A stretch of DNA of 64,000 bases from positions 124,001 to 188,000 of the forward strand of contig NZ_PGTB01000002.1 of the NCBI RefSeq assembly GCF_002786325.1, in the 5' to 3' direction. The DNA is from Pseudooceanicola lipolyticus. GTDB lineage: Bacteria > Pseudomonadota > Alphaproteobacteria > Rhodobacterales > Rhodobacteraceae. Below the pieces are notes generated by a model. The model did no database searches, had not been told where the DNA came from, and worked only from the letters and a program-made list of their open reading frames with translations. Positions 25,481 to 34,979 of this stretch are shown piece after piece. The position numbers were made by a program, and so were the translations under genes. Positions within the stretch are counted from its first letter, which is position 1; every line of letters starts with the position of its first letter.

Positions 25481-26763
25481 CGGTGGCTCTGGTAATTGCG
25501 CTTCTGGCCGGGCTGCTTGTGATCGGGCTGCCGGTGGCCTTGGCAATGGCGATTTCGGGGTCTGTAGGGCTCTATCTGTTCGGCGGCATGGCGGTACTGG
25601 GCGGCATCCTGAAGACTGCACCCCTAAGTACCGCGAATTCCTACGAAATCATCACCATCCCGATGTTCATCCTGATGGCCGAATTCGTGATCATCTCGGG
25701 CGTGGCGCAAGATCTCTTTCGCGCTGCAACCATTTGGGTCGGCCGTCTCCGCGGCGGCCTGGCCATGGCTACCGCGGTAGCCGGGGCGGGCTTTGGCGCG
25801 ATCTCGGGGTCGAGCACGGCAGCGGCGGCAACGCTGGCATCCACTTCGATCCCGGCGATGATCGACGAAGGCTACGACCCCAAGCTGGCCAGCGGCGTCG
25901 TGGCGATTTCGGGCACACTGGCGATGTTGATTCCGCCATCTGTGGCGCTGATTCTCTATGGGATCATTGCCGATGTCTCGGTCGGACAGCTGCTGGTGGC
26001 GGGGGTGATACCGGGGATTCTGGTCGCTCTGACCATCATGGCCACGGTCGCGGTTCTGGTGCGGATTGATCCCTCGGTCGCGCCTGCCGGCCAGCCTTAC
26101 AGCTTTCGCGATAAATTTGCGTCGCTGTCGCGTGTCGGGCCAATGCTGCTGCTGTTCCTGGCCGTCACCGGCACGATCTACTCGGGCATTGCCACGCCGA
26201 CCGAGGCATCGGGGATCGGCGCCTTCGGCGCGATGCTGCTGGCGCTGCACGAGCGCAAACTGGGATTCAGCCAAGCCTGGGGTTGCCTGAGACGGGCGGC
26301 GCAGACCACCTGCATGATCCTTTTCGTGATCCTCGGCGCGCATATCTTTGGCTATTTCTTCACCCTCACGCGGGTGACCAACGATTTGACCCAATGGATC
26401 GGCGGCCTTGGTATTTCGCCGATGGGGGTGATGGTGGTGATCCTGATCATCTACGTCTTTCTGGGTGCCTTCATGGACCAGATCGCCATCCTCATCCTGA
26501 CGGTGCCGGTGCTTTTGCCGCTGGTCCTGTCGCTGGGCTTCGACCCGATCTGGTTCGGGGTGATCGTCGTGGTGACGGCCGAGGTCGGCATGGTCACTCC
26601 GCCGCTGGGCATGAATGTCTTTGTGGTGGCCCGATATACCCGGCGACCCTTGGGCGAAATCTTTCGCGGGACGTTTCCGCATGTTCTGGCGCATTTGCTG
26701 GTGATCGCGTTGCTCACTGCATTTCCCGTGCTGGTGCTGTGGCTGCCCTCGACAATGAACTGA
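25477..26763 (+). CDS. dctM: TRAP transporter large permease (DctM-like)
   Basis: A 428-residue membrane protein with about 12 hydrophobic segments. Hallmarks: GLPVALAMAISGSVGLYLFGG near the N terminus, IPMFILMAEFVIISGVAQDLF, GAISGSSTAAAATLASTSIPAM, and the C-terminal EVGMVTPPLGMNVFVV. It is the sodium-coupled channel subunit that drives uptake with the periplasmic binding protein. Start is GTG 25477, overlapping the dctQ stop, with AAGGGGAGGA upstream. Confidence 0.93.
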   Translation: MTVALVIALLAGLLVIGLPVALAMAISGSVGLYLFGGMAVLGGILKTAPLSTANSYEIITIPMFILMAEFVIISGVAQDLFRAATIWVGRLRGGLAMATAVAGAGFGAISGSSTAAAATLASTSIPAMIDEGYDPKLASGVVAISGTLAMLIPPSVALILYGIIADVSVGQLLVAGVIPGILVALTIMATVAVLVRIDPSVAPAGQPYSFRDKFASLSRVGPMLLLFLAVTGTIYSGIATPTEASGIGAFGAMLLALHERKLGFSQAWGCLRRAAQTTCMILFVILGAHIFGYFFTLTRVTNDLTQWIGGLGISPMGVMVVILIIYVFLGAFMDQIAILILTVPVLLPLVLSLGFDPIWFGVIVVVTAEVGMVTPPLGMNVFVVARYTRRPLGEIFRGTFPHVLAHLLVIALLTAFPVLVLWLPSTMN

Positions 26764-26825
26764 CGACGTCGGCCTGCGCAATAGCGCCAGTCCATAACCC
26801 TAAAAGACAGGAGGAGAATGAAATC

Positions 26826-27872
26826 ATGACCAGAATATCCAAATTCCCATCGCCCTTACGGACAGCGGGCTGGGCCCTGAGCGTTGCCTTGCTACCGCTC
26901 GCCGTGCAGCCGGTTGCAGCGCAGGAGATCGAACTGCGCGCGGCCGACAGCCTGCCCACCGGCCATTACATTGCCCAGAGCCTGATCGAACCTTTCATGG
27001 AACGGGTGAGCGAGCGGACCGGGAAAACCGAGTTCGCGTACTTCCCGGCTCAGCAACTCGGCAAGGCCAAGGACCTGCTCTCGCTGACCCAGACCGGCGT
27101 GACCGATATCGGCTATGTCGGCCCCTCCTATGTCAGCGACAAGATGCCCCTTTCGGCGGTCGGGCAGTTGCCCGAGGCGTTTTCGACGTCGTGTGAGGGC
27201 ACGATGGCCTATTGGGAGATCGCCAAGCCCGGCGGCGCGCTAGACCAGGCCGAATTCGCGCCGAACGGCGTGCGCCTGCTGATGGCGATGGTGCTGCCGC
27301 CCTACAACCTGCTGACGTCGAGCCGTGAGATCACCGGTTTGGACAGCATGGACGGCCTGAAGATCCGCAGCACTGGCGGCGCGCTTGACCTGACCGTCCA
27401 GAAAATCGGCGGCGTGCCGGTGCAGATGCCGGCGCCCGAAGTGCGCGAGGCGCTGTCGCGCGGGACGATCGACGCCGGGCTCTTCCCCTATCCCAGTGTC
27501 ACCCCTTACGGAATGGAAACATTCCTTGACTGGGGTACGCAGGGGATGAACTTTGGTTCCTTTGTCGCGACCTACGTGATCAGGCAGGAAAAGTGGGACA
27601 GTCTGCCCGAAGACGTCCAGCAGGCGATCACCGAGATCGGCGAAGATTTGACTAGGGAAGGATGCGAAACTGCCGACCGCCAGAACCTTGAAGTCAAGCA
27701 GCAGATCGCCGAGGCGGGCGTGACCTTCGTTGACCTGCCCGCCGGAGATGTCGAAAAGCTGAACCAGATCCTGTCGACGGTTGGGTCCGAATGGGCCGAG
27801 CAACTCGATGCCCAAGGCAAGCCCGGAACCGAGATCCTGGAAGCCTTCCGGTCCGCGCTGAAAAGGAACTGA
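26826..27872 (+). CDS. dctP: TRAP transporter substrate-binding protein (DctP-like)
   Basis: A 348-residue periplasmic protein. Residues 1 to about 35 form a signal peptide with likely cleavage after VAAQ/QPVAA. The mature protein begins EIELRAADSLPTGHYIAQ, and LDSMDGLKIRSTGGALD contains the conserved DctP arginine that binds the ligand carboxylate. It should deliver a carboxylic acid to the DctQM pair. The gene follows dctM after 62 bases with AGGAGGAG upstream of ATG 26826; the reading frame continues leftward into dctM but that part is not coding here. Confidence 0.9.
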   Translation: MTRISKFPSPLRTAGWALSVALLPLAVQPVAAQEIELRAADSLPTGHYIAQSLIEPFMERVSERTGKTEFAYFPAQQLGKAKDLLSLTQTGVTDIGYVGPSYVSDKMPLSAVGQLPEAFSTSCEGTMAYWEIAKPGGALDQAEFAPNGVRLLMAMVLPPYNLLTSSREITGLDSMDGLKIRSTGGALDLTVQKIGGVPVQMPAPEVREALSRGTIDAGLFPYPSVTPYGMETFLDWGTQGMNFGSFVATYVIRQEKWDSLPEDVQQAITEIGEDLTREGCETADRQNLEVKQQIAEAGVTFVDLPAGDVEKLNQILSTVGSEWAEQLDAQGKPGTEILEAFRSALKRN

Positions 27873-27887
27873 TACCAGATCGTGGTC

Positions 27888-27909
27888 GGCCCGGCTCCTG
27901 TGTCGGGCC
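27888..27909 (+). terminator. Hairpin after the TRAP binding-protein gene
   Basis: GGCCCG...CGGGCC, six-base arms around a ten-base loop, 15 bases past the dctP stop. Probable operon end; no T run. Confidence 0.45.
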
Positions 27910-28447
<538 letters not shown>

Positions 28448-28543
28448 AATGGGCGGAGCCGGAAGCTTGGGACAGGCGGGTCCGGTTGGCCGCGAACCGA
28501 TCCTGGCCAGCCGGGCACCGGCTGCCCGCCTGGCCTGGTTCCG

Positions 28544-29729
28544 TCAGGCGTCGGCGCGCGGAAGGCGGATTTCGGACAGAACCTCCTCCGTGTGCTCGCC
28601 CAGCCGCGGTGGCAGCCGGCGCACCCGGCCGGGGCTGTCCGAGAACTGGACCGGTATCCGGAGCGTCACGACGGCGCCCTCTGTCGGGTGCTCGTGGCGC
28701 TCGAAATACCCGGTTTGAACCAGATAGGGATCAACCAGCAGATCCTCCAGGCTGTTGGCCGGTCCATTCGGCACGTCGGCCGCGTCGAACCGGCGGCGCC
28801 ACTCGGCGGTTGTATTCCCCGCGATTGCCTCGGCGAGGAACCAATATAACTAGTCAATGTGATCGGTGCGCAACTCTGCTGTGGCAAATCGTGGATCGTC
28901 GCGCAGCTCGGGCCGGCCTATGGCGTCGAAGAGACGCAGCCACTGGTTGTCCATCGCCGCCATCACACAGATGTGCCCGTCCTGCGTTGGATAAGGCCGA
29001 TGATGGGGCGAGAATACCCGGCTGTAACCCATGCCCAGATCGGGCCGGTCGAGCGTTGCGCCCCAGAGATGCTCGATCAGATTGAAGTTGACCATCGCAT
29101 CCATCATCGGCACGTTTACCTGCTGCCCGTGGCCGGTGCGCTCGCGCCAGACGAAGGCCATCGCGATGGACGATGCCTGGATGTAACCGCATAGTTGTCG
29201 GCGATTACCGTGGGTAATAGCGCGGCTCATCGGTGGCCCGGGCCATCATCCCGGCTACGCCGCTGGCGCCCTGGATCACATCGTCGAAAGCAAGCCAGTC
29301 GCGGCGCTCACCATCCAGCCGGAAGCCAGAAGACGAGGCATGAATGATGCGGGAATTGACCGCGCGGATCGCCTCGTAGTCGACGCCCAGCCGTTCGGCG
29401 GCGCCGGGGCGTATCGAATGCACCAGCACGTCCGCGGAACGCACCAGATCAAGGAGCGCGGCCCGCGCGTCGGGTTTCTTCAGGTCGAGCACGACCGAGC
29501 GTTTGTTGCGGTTTGTATTGAGGAACAGTGCCCCCATCTTCGGGTTGCGCGACGGTCCCACCTGGCGTGTGTAGTTGCCGTCGGGTGACTCGATCTTGAT
29601 GACGTCGGCCCCCATGTCGCCGAGGATCTGGATCGCCACCGGTCCAAGCACGTTGACCGAAAGATCAAGCACCCTGTAACCCGCAAGCGGTCCGTCCCCC
29701 TCGGCTGGCTGCTGCGGCTGACTGTCCAT
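28544..29729 (-). pseudogene. Broken family III CoA-transferase gene
   Basis: Reading leftward from ATG 29729, an intact N-terminal part (GYRVLDLSVNVLGPVAIQIL ... RDWLAFDDVIQGASG) ends at a frameshift near 29210-29220. Two single-base losses there would restore YPTVIAD and then LCGYIQASSIAMAF. The frame then reads through a recognisable C-terminal half but meets an in-frame TAG at 28850-28852, after which EWRRRFDAADVPNGPANS and the last segment continue in the same frame to 28544. The family is FRC/CaiB-like, with the AFDD motif. At least two frameshifts and one nonsense codon make it inactive. Confidence 0.88.
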
Positions 29730-29963
29730 TTTCTTTTCCCTTTGCGGTATCGCACCCTTCGAGTCAGCAATGCGCGCCGTAGTCTGGCGGTCAGTCGACC
29801 CGCGACCCAAGGGCGCAGCGCCGCGAGCGAAGCTTGCGATCGCTGTATTGCTGTTCTGACGGCGCGCGTGGTCGTGGCGCTTCCGTGACGAACTTGTCCC
29901 ATAGGGCCTCCTTCCATTCCTGCGAAAGGATCACACCATTAAACCGTGGGATCAAACACCTAA

Positions 29964-31094
29964 GCCGAAGAAATCGTGATGCCGGCGATCGTCGCCATGT
30001 CGGGAGCGATCGCCGTGACCGGACAGGATGCGCAAAAGGGGATCGCAGTTGCCCTTGAGCACATCAACGCCGATGGCGGCGTCGCCGGTCGGCCGCTGAA
30101 GATCCAACTTTACGACACACAGGGCAATCCCGGGGTGGTGCGCCAGGTGATGGAGCGGTTGACCCGCCTCGAGCGGGCTCCGGTCATCCTTGGCTGCGAG
30201 ATCAGCGCAGGCACATCGGCTGCGGCGCAGTTCGCCGAGCAGGCGCGGGTTCCTCACCTGAACTCGCCGGCGGTGTCGGCCGAGCTCCTCGAGCGCGGTT
30301 ACAAATGGTATTTCTCCGATCAGATCACAGCCGATACCGAGGCGGCCACGGTCGTGGAATTCTTCGAACACCTGATGACGCAAGGCGACGTCGTCCCGGC
30401 GTTGCTTTATGAAGACAGCCCGCGCGGCGCCGGAACCATCGAGCGGATCGAAGTTCTGCTGGAGGAGCGGGGCATCGAGATCGCCGCCAGCGCGCCGTAT
30501 TCGCGCAGCGATCGCAACCTTCTGCCGCCGGTCAAGCGGGTGCAGACATCGAGTGCCAACATGGTGATCTGGGCCGGCTACACCGAAGATGTGGTGACCA
30601 AGCTCCAGGCAATGCAGCAGCATGACTTCAAGCCCTACATTGTCGGAATCAGTGGCGGTCCGGTTGATGTGCGCACCCCGCAACTGGTGGACAGGGGCTT
30701 CGTCGAGGACGTCAATCTCAGCACGGTGGACTACTTAAATCCCGACATGGACCGCGCCCAGCGTTTTGTGAAGGCTTACGAGTAACGGCACGGCATCGTG
30801 CCGTCAAGCTATGCGTCGATGTGCAACCGCGGTGTCTACACGCTGAAGGCCGTGCTGGAGAAGACGCTTGAGTCCGGCCAGAAACTGACGACCGAGAACC
30901 TTCGCGCCGCCATCCTTAAGATCGACATCCCCGGCGATCAGCTGATCTCGCCGTTCTCGCGGATCAAATTCGACGAACACGGCAGGAACGTCGGATCGCA
31001 GAACCTGATCGCGCAATGGAAGAACGGCGGCACGAAAAAGGTCACGATCTGGCCGCCAGAGGTGGCTGTGGAAGAGCCCAATCCTCTGAACTGA
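29964..31094 (+). pseudogene. Broken Liv-type substrate-binding protein gene
   Basis: The frame begins right after a TAA at 29961 with AEEIVMPAIVAMSGAIA, which looks like the mature N terminus of a type I binding protein; the signal peptide and a credible start are gone. It continues through a full periplasmic fold to an in-frame TAA at 30783-30785 and then, still in frame, through RHGIVPSSYASMCNRGVYTL to a normal C terminus (QWKNGGTKKVTIWPPEVA) at 31094. Loss of the signal sequence plus a nonsense codon indicates a pseudogene. A second, frameshifted transporter gene follows. Confidence 0.87.
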
Positions 31095-31120
31095 TGCGAA
31101 AACTATAACCGGGGCCCAAG

Positions 31121-31807
31121 ATGAAGCTGTCGATCGAGTCTCTCGTCTCCGGTTACGGTCTGCTCGACGCGCTCCACGGCGTCAGCATCGAGATCGGCCG
31201 AGGGCGAGGTCGTGGCTGTGATCGGACCGAACGGCGCGGGCAAATCCACCCTTCTGCGCACGATTTCGGGCCTTGTGGCCGCCCGTTCCAGAGCGATCCG
31301 CCACGATGGCAAGGAAATCGGCGGTTTTGCCGCCAGCGAGATTCCGCGCCTCGGCCTCGTCCATGTTCCTGAGGCGCGGCACGTCTTCGGGTCACTCACG
31401 GTCGAGCAAAATCTGATCGTGGGTGCGAGCGCCGCACTCGACGCGAAAGACCGAAAGGACGCCCTTTCCGATGCTGAGCCAGAAGGCCCGCGAACTTGCC
31501 GGAGGGCTCTCAGGCGGTCAGCAGCAGATGCTGGCGATCGGGCGCGCTTATGGCCCGGCCCAGCATGATCATGCTCGACGAGCCGTCGCTCGGCCCCGCG
31601 CCTCTGATGGTCGAGCAGATGTACGAGGCCCTCGACGGTCGGCGCCGCACCGGCCTGAGCATTCTTCTGGTGGAACAGGATGTCTACATGGCGCTGGATT
31701 TCGCCAGCCGCGCCTATGTTCTGGAAAACGGGACAATCGCCCTCGCCGCAGCCTCTGACGTCTTGCGCCACGACGATCACGTGCGCCGTTCGTATTTGGG
31801 AATCTGA
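31121..31807 (+). pseudogene. Frameshifted LivF-like ABC ATPase gene
   Basis: Starts normally (MKLSIESLVSGYGLLDALHG) but shifts frame near 31198, where one extra C precedes the segment encoding VVAVIGPNGAGKSTLL. It shifts again near 31460 (to MLSQKARELAGGLSGGQQQ) and near 31548 (to ALMARPSMIMLDEPSLGPAP), ending with SRAYVLENG and SYLGI. All ATPase motifs can be read, but only in three frames, so no functional protein is made. It was probably the partner of the broken binding-protein gene just upstream. Confidence 0.88.
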
Positions 31808-31881
31808 CCCGCCCTGTGCCCGCATTCCGCCTGCCATTCAGACCGGCAGCGGCGACAGACCGTGCGCAAACTGCGGACCGA

Positions 31882-33036
31882 TCAGCCCCGTAGCGCCGAG
31901 ATGCCCAGGGCCCCCTGTGCCAGAAGCAGCGCCTGAAGCTGGTTGGTGCCTTCAGCGATCGTGAGATGTCGCACATCGCGATAATAGCGCTCGACGGGGA
32001 AATCACGGGTGTATCCGGCCCCGCCGTGCACTTGCAGGGCAGTCTCGCAAACCCGCAGAGCCGTATCGGAGTTGTGACGCTTGGCCATGGAACAGGCCCG
32101 GCCGCGATCCGGTGCCCCGCGATCCAGCGCGTCAGCGGCCCGGCACGCCAGCAACCGCGAGGTTTCCACGCCAGTCAACATATCTGCGATCATCTGCTGG
32201 ACCAGTTGAAACCCGCCGATCTTGCGTCCGAACTGTTCTCGCGCGCCCGCATATCGCAGCGCCGCCTCATAGGCGGCAATTGACAGGCCCAGGCAGGTGA
32301 AAGAAACGAAACAGCGCCCCACGTTCAGATAATGCTTGGCGATGGCGAACGCCTCGCCCTCGGCGCCGATCAGGTGGTCTGCGGGCAGCAATACGTCCTC
32401 AAACAGCAGCTCGCCTAGCGGGCATGAATTCATGCCCATGCTGCGGACCTCTCGGGTTGAAAACCCTGCTGTTCCCGCCTCGACCACGAAGGCCGATACC
32501 TCCGCGCGTTCGCCGTCGCCCGACCGCGCGAAAACCACCCCGAGATCGGCCCCGGTCCCGTTGGAGATATACAGTTTGCGTCCGTTCAGCCGCCAGCCAT
32601 CACCGTCGCGCCGGGCCCGTGTTTCCACGTTGCTGGCGTCCGAGCCGACGTTCGGCTCGGTCAGCGCAAAAAAGGCTGTCTTGCGACCCGAAACCAGATC
32701 GCCCAGCCACCTTGCCTGTTGCTCCGGCGTTCCATGCTGCGCGACGATCATCAGGACAAGGTTCGACGTGCTGACGATGCTGCGCAGCGACGGCCATACC
32801 TGAGACAGCTCGCACAGCAGCGCGCAATATGTCAGATAATCAAGCCCGGCACCGCCTTGCGCCTCTGGCAAAAGACCGCCCAGCAGGCCGAACTCGCCCA
32901 TCTTCTGCAACACTTCGGGCGGCGGCGGACGGTGGGCATCCTCGTGCGCCTCGACCAGGGGCGCCACCTCGGCGTCAAGGTATTTGCGGAAGCTGCGCCG
33001 CGCCGTTTCCTGCCAGTCGTCCAGCTCAAACTGCAT
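31882..33036 (-). CDS. Acyl-CoA dehydrogenase
   Basis: A 384-residue dehydrogenase. ALTEPNVGSDASNVET and NGRKLYISNGTGAD mark the flavin-binding middle domain, QVHGGAGYTRDFPVERYYRD the C-terminal domain, and TIAEGTNQLQALLLA keeps the canonical catalytic Glu. ATG 33036 has GAGGACC upstream. It is the last gene of the long - strand operon that begins beside the insertion sequences and lies next to an AMACR-like gene, which suggests a 2-methyl-branched substrate (inference). Confidence 0.9.
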   Translation of the reverse strand: MQFELDDWQETARRSFRKYLDAEVAPLVEAHEDAHRPPPPEVLQKMGEFGLLGGLLPEAQGGAGLDYLTYCALLCELSQVWPSLRSIVSTSNLVLMIVAQHGTPEQQARWLGDLVSGRKTAFFALTEPNVGSDASNVETRARRDGDGWRLNGRKLYISNGTGADLGVVFARSGDGERAEVSAFVVEAGTAGFSTREVRSMGMNSCPLGELLFEDVLLPADHLIGAEGEAFAIAKHYLNVGRCFVSFTCLGLSIAAYEAALRYAGAREQFGRKIGGFQLVQQMIADMLTGVETSRLLACRAADALDRGAPDRGRACSMAKRHNSDTALRVCETALQVHGGAGYTRDFPVERYYRDVRHLTIAEGTNQLQALLLAQGALGISALRG

Positions 33037-33042
33037 CGGTCC

Positions 33043-34164
33043 TCACTCCAGCTTTTCGGCTTGGTCCAGAATTTCGGCCTGATGCTCGCCCACTGCCGGG
33101 ACGTGGCCCGCCGGATCACTCATCCCAGCCATCGGCACCGGGAAGGCCATCACCTGGGCCGCGCCGGCTGAGCGCACCATCCCGCGCGCCTTGAGCTGCG
33201 GGTCCCGGGCCAGATCCTCCAGCCCGTTGACCGGGGCGAAGGGAACATCCTCGGCCTCGAAGATCTCCGCCCAATGCGCATAGGGACGCGCGGCGATCAG
33301 CGGGGTCAGGGCGGCGCGGATATCATCCGTGCGGTCGGTGCGTGCGGCGAAGTCGTCAAGCGCAGGATCGTCGAAGCCCGTCATCCCGGTGGCACGGATC
33401 AGGCGGCGGAAGAAATGCGTCTCGATCGCGCCGATGGTGATGTATTTACCGTCGGCGGTCGCGAAGATACCATAGGCGGCGCGGCGCAGGATATCGGCCT
33501 TTGTGATCTCGCGCCCGGCCTGGCGTCCGGCGTCCCACACACCGTAGCGCGGGGCGACCCAGCTGGCCAGCGCGTCGGTGATCGCCACGTCCAGATACTG
33601 GCCCCGCCCCGTGGCGTCGCGTCCGTGCAACGCAGCAAGAATGGTGATGATGGCATACATGGCTGCCGAGAGATCCCCGATCGGCACGCCCGTCGTGTAT
33701 TCAGGCGGTCCGTCGGGCGCGCCCGAGATCGCCACCGCGCCCGCCATCGCCGCGTAGTTCAGATCATGCCCCGGCCAGTCGCGCGCCGGCCCGGTCTGAC
33801 CATAGCCGCTGACCGAACAGTAGACGAGGCCGGGATTGAGCGCCGAAAGCGTCTCATAGTCGATGCCCAGCCGCGCGGTCACGCCCGGGCGATAACCCTC
33901 GATCACGACGTCCGCCCGTTTGGCCAGCCGCAGGAAAGCCGCGCGGTCTGTGTCATCCTTTAGGTTCAGGGCGATGCTTTTCTTGCCGCGGTTCACGGCG
34001 GCAAAGAGGCCGGGGAACATGGCGCGCGCGGCGTCGCCCGCAGGACGTTCGACCTTGATGACCTCGGCCCCCATCTCGGCCAGTTGCTGCGTTGCATAGG
34101 GCCCAGGCAGAAGCTCGGTCAGATCGAGAACGCGAAGCCCCGAAAGCGGTGCAGTGCCGGTCAT
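33043..34164 (-). CDS. Family III CoA-transferase fold, alpha-methylacyl-CoA racemase-like
   Basis: A 373-residue protein from ATG 34164 with GGAGAGCAAAA upstream and ATGA overlap with the preceding stop. WPGHDLNYAAMAG (His 133) and PIGDLSAAM (Asp 164) match the racemase His/Asp pair seen also in the product of 16841-17944. It may epimerise a 2-methylacyl-CoA for the adjacent dehydrogenase. A CoA-transferase role is the alternative. Confidence 0.8.
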   Translation of the reverse strand: MTGTAPLSGLRVLDLTELLPGPYATQQLAEMGAEVIKVERPAGDAARAMFPGLFAAVNRGKKSIALNLKDDTDRAAFLRLAKRADVVIEGYRPGVTARLGIDYETLSALNPGLVYCSVSGYGQTGPARDWPGHDLNYAAMAGAVAISGAPDGPPEYTTGVPIGDLSAAMYAIITILAALHGRDATGRGQYLDVAITDALASWVAPRYGVWDAGRQAGREITKADILRRAAYGIFATADGKYITIGAIETHFFRRLIRATGMTGFDDPALDDFAARTDRTDDIRAALTPLIAARPYAHWAEIFEAEDVPFAPVNGLEDLARDPQLKARGMVRSAGAAQVMAFPVPMAGMSDPAGHVPAVGEHQAEILDQAEKLE

Positions 34165-34979
34165 TTTTGCTCTCCTGTGCTGTCTGCGCGGTCCGGGTCG
34201 GCAATCCCGGCGCATTCCGCCGAGTCGTCCTGTTCCAGGATCATGTCCCAGATCTTCTGACCCTGCGGATTTTCGAGCTCTTCCATCAGATGCGCCAGAA
34301 GCCCGGCGGATCGGCCAATCAGGGCGAAGGCCCGCGCCCAGATCGGGGCAAGCCCCATGTCCGAAACGGTGGCCCCGACCGCGCCGGCGGCGTTGATGGG
34401 CAGCAGACGTCCATATTCCTCGCGGGCGGCGGCCTCGACGGCCGCCATGAAGCGCCAGTGCCGCCCGTCGAACCCATTCTCGCCGGCGATCCGGCGCAGG
34501 ACCGGCGTGCGGGGGTCGCCGTCGACATGGATCGGATGACCGAGGCCTGGCACGATCCGGCGCGCCGCGCGAAAGGCGCGCACGGCCTCTTGCGCGCGGG
34601 CGGCATAGGCTGCGTCGTCGTCGCTGTCGGACAGCTCGCCGATCTCGTCGCGGGTAAAGGCCGCGGCGTTCTGCATGGTGCCGAGAAAATGGTTCCCCGC
34701 GCCCAGCAAGCCCGCGGCCACCGCACCCTGAAGCGATTCCGGCGCGCCGAGAATGGTCATCCGCGCGGCGATGGCGCTGGGGGTAAGGCCGTGATCGGTG
34801 GCGGTGACGATGATCGCGTTGGTCATCGCGCGGGTGCGGGCATCCGGCTCTTTCCCCGTGGCGGTGAAATAGATCATGTCGACGAAATCCATCTTGCCCA
34901 GGATCTCATCGGCCAGATCGCGCCCGCGCACATAGATGCGGTCGCGGGTGGTGAAACCGATGTCCGTCTTTACCGTCAT
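34161..34979 (-). CDS. Citryl-CoA lyase-like (short citrate-synthase-fold) protein
   Basis: A 272-residue paralogue of the protein at 6126-6920. DHGLTPSAIAAR (His 63) and VPGLGHPIHVDGDPRTP (His 148, Arg 157) are conserved, and the catalytic-Asp position of citrate synthase (NVD) reads N196-A-A-G. Both paralogues thus lack this acid/base. It is ATGA-coupled on both sides: to the NDP-forming synthetase upstream and the AMACR-like gene downstream. The substrate is presumably a CoA ester made by this operon. Confidence 0.75.
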   Translation of the reverse strand: MTVKTDIGFTTRDRIYVRGRDLADEILGKMDFVDMIYFTATGKEPDARTRAMTNAIIVTATDHGLTPSAIAARMTILGAPESLQGAVAAGLLGAGNHFLGTMQNAAAFTRDEIGELSDSDDDAAYAARAQEAVRAFRAARRIVPGLGHPIHVDGDPRTPVLRRIAGENGFDGRHWRFMAAVEAAAREEYGRLLPINAAGAVGATVSDMGLAPIWARAFALIGRSAGLLAHLMEELENPQGQKIWDMILEQDDSAECAGIADPDRADSTGEQK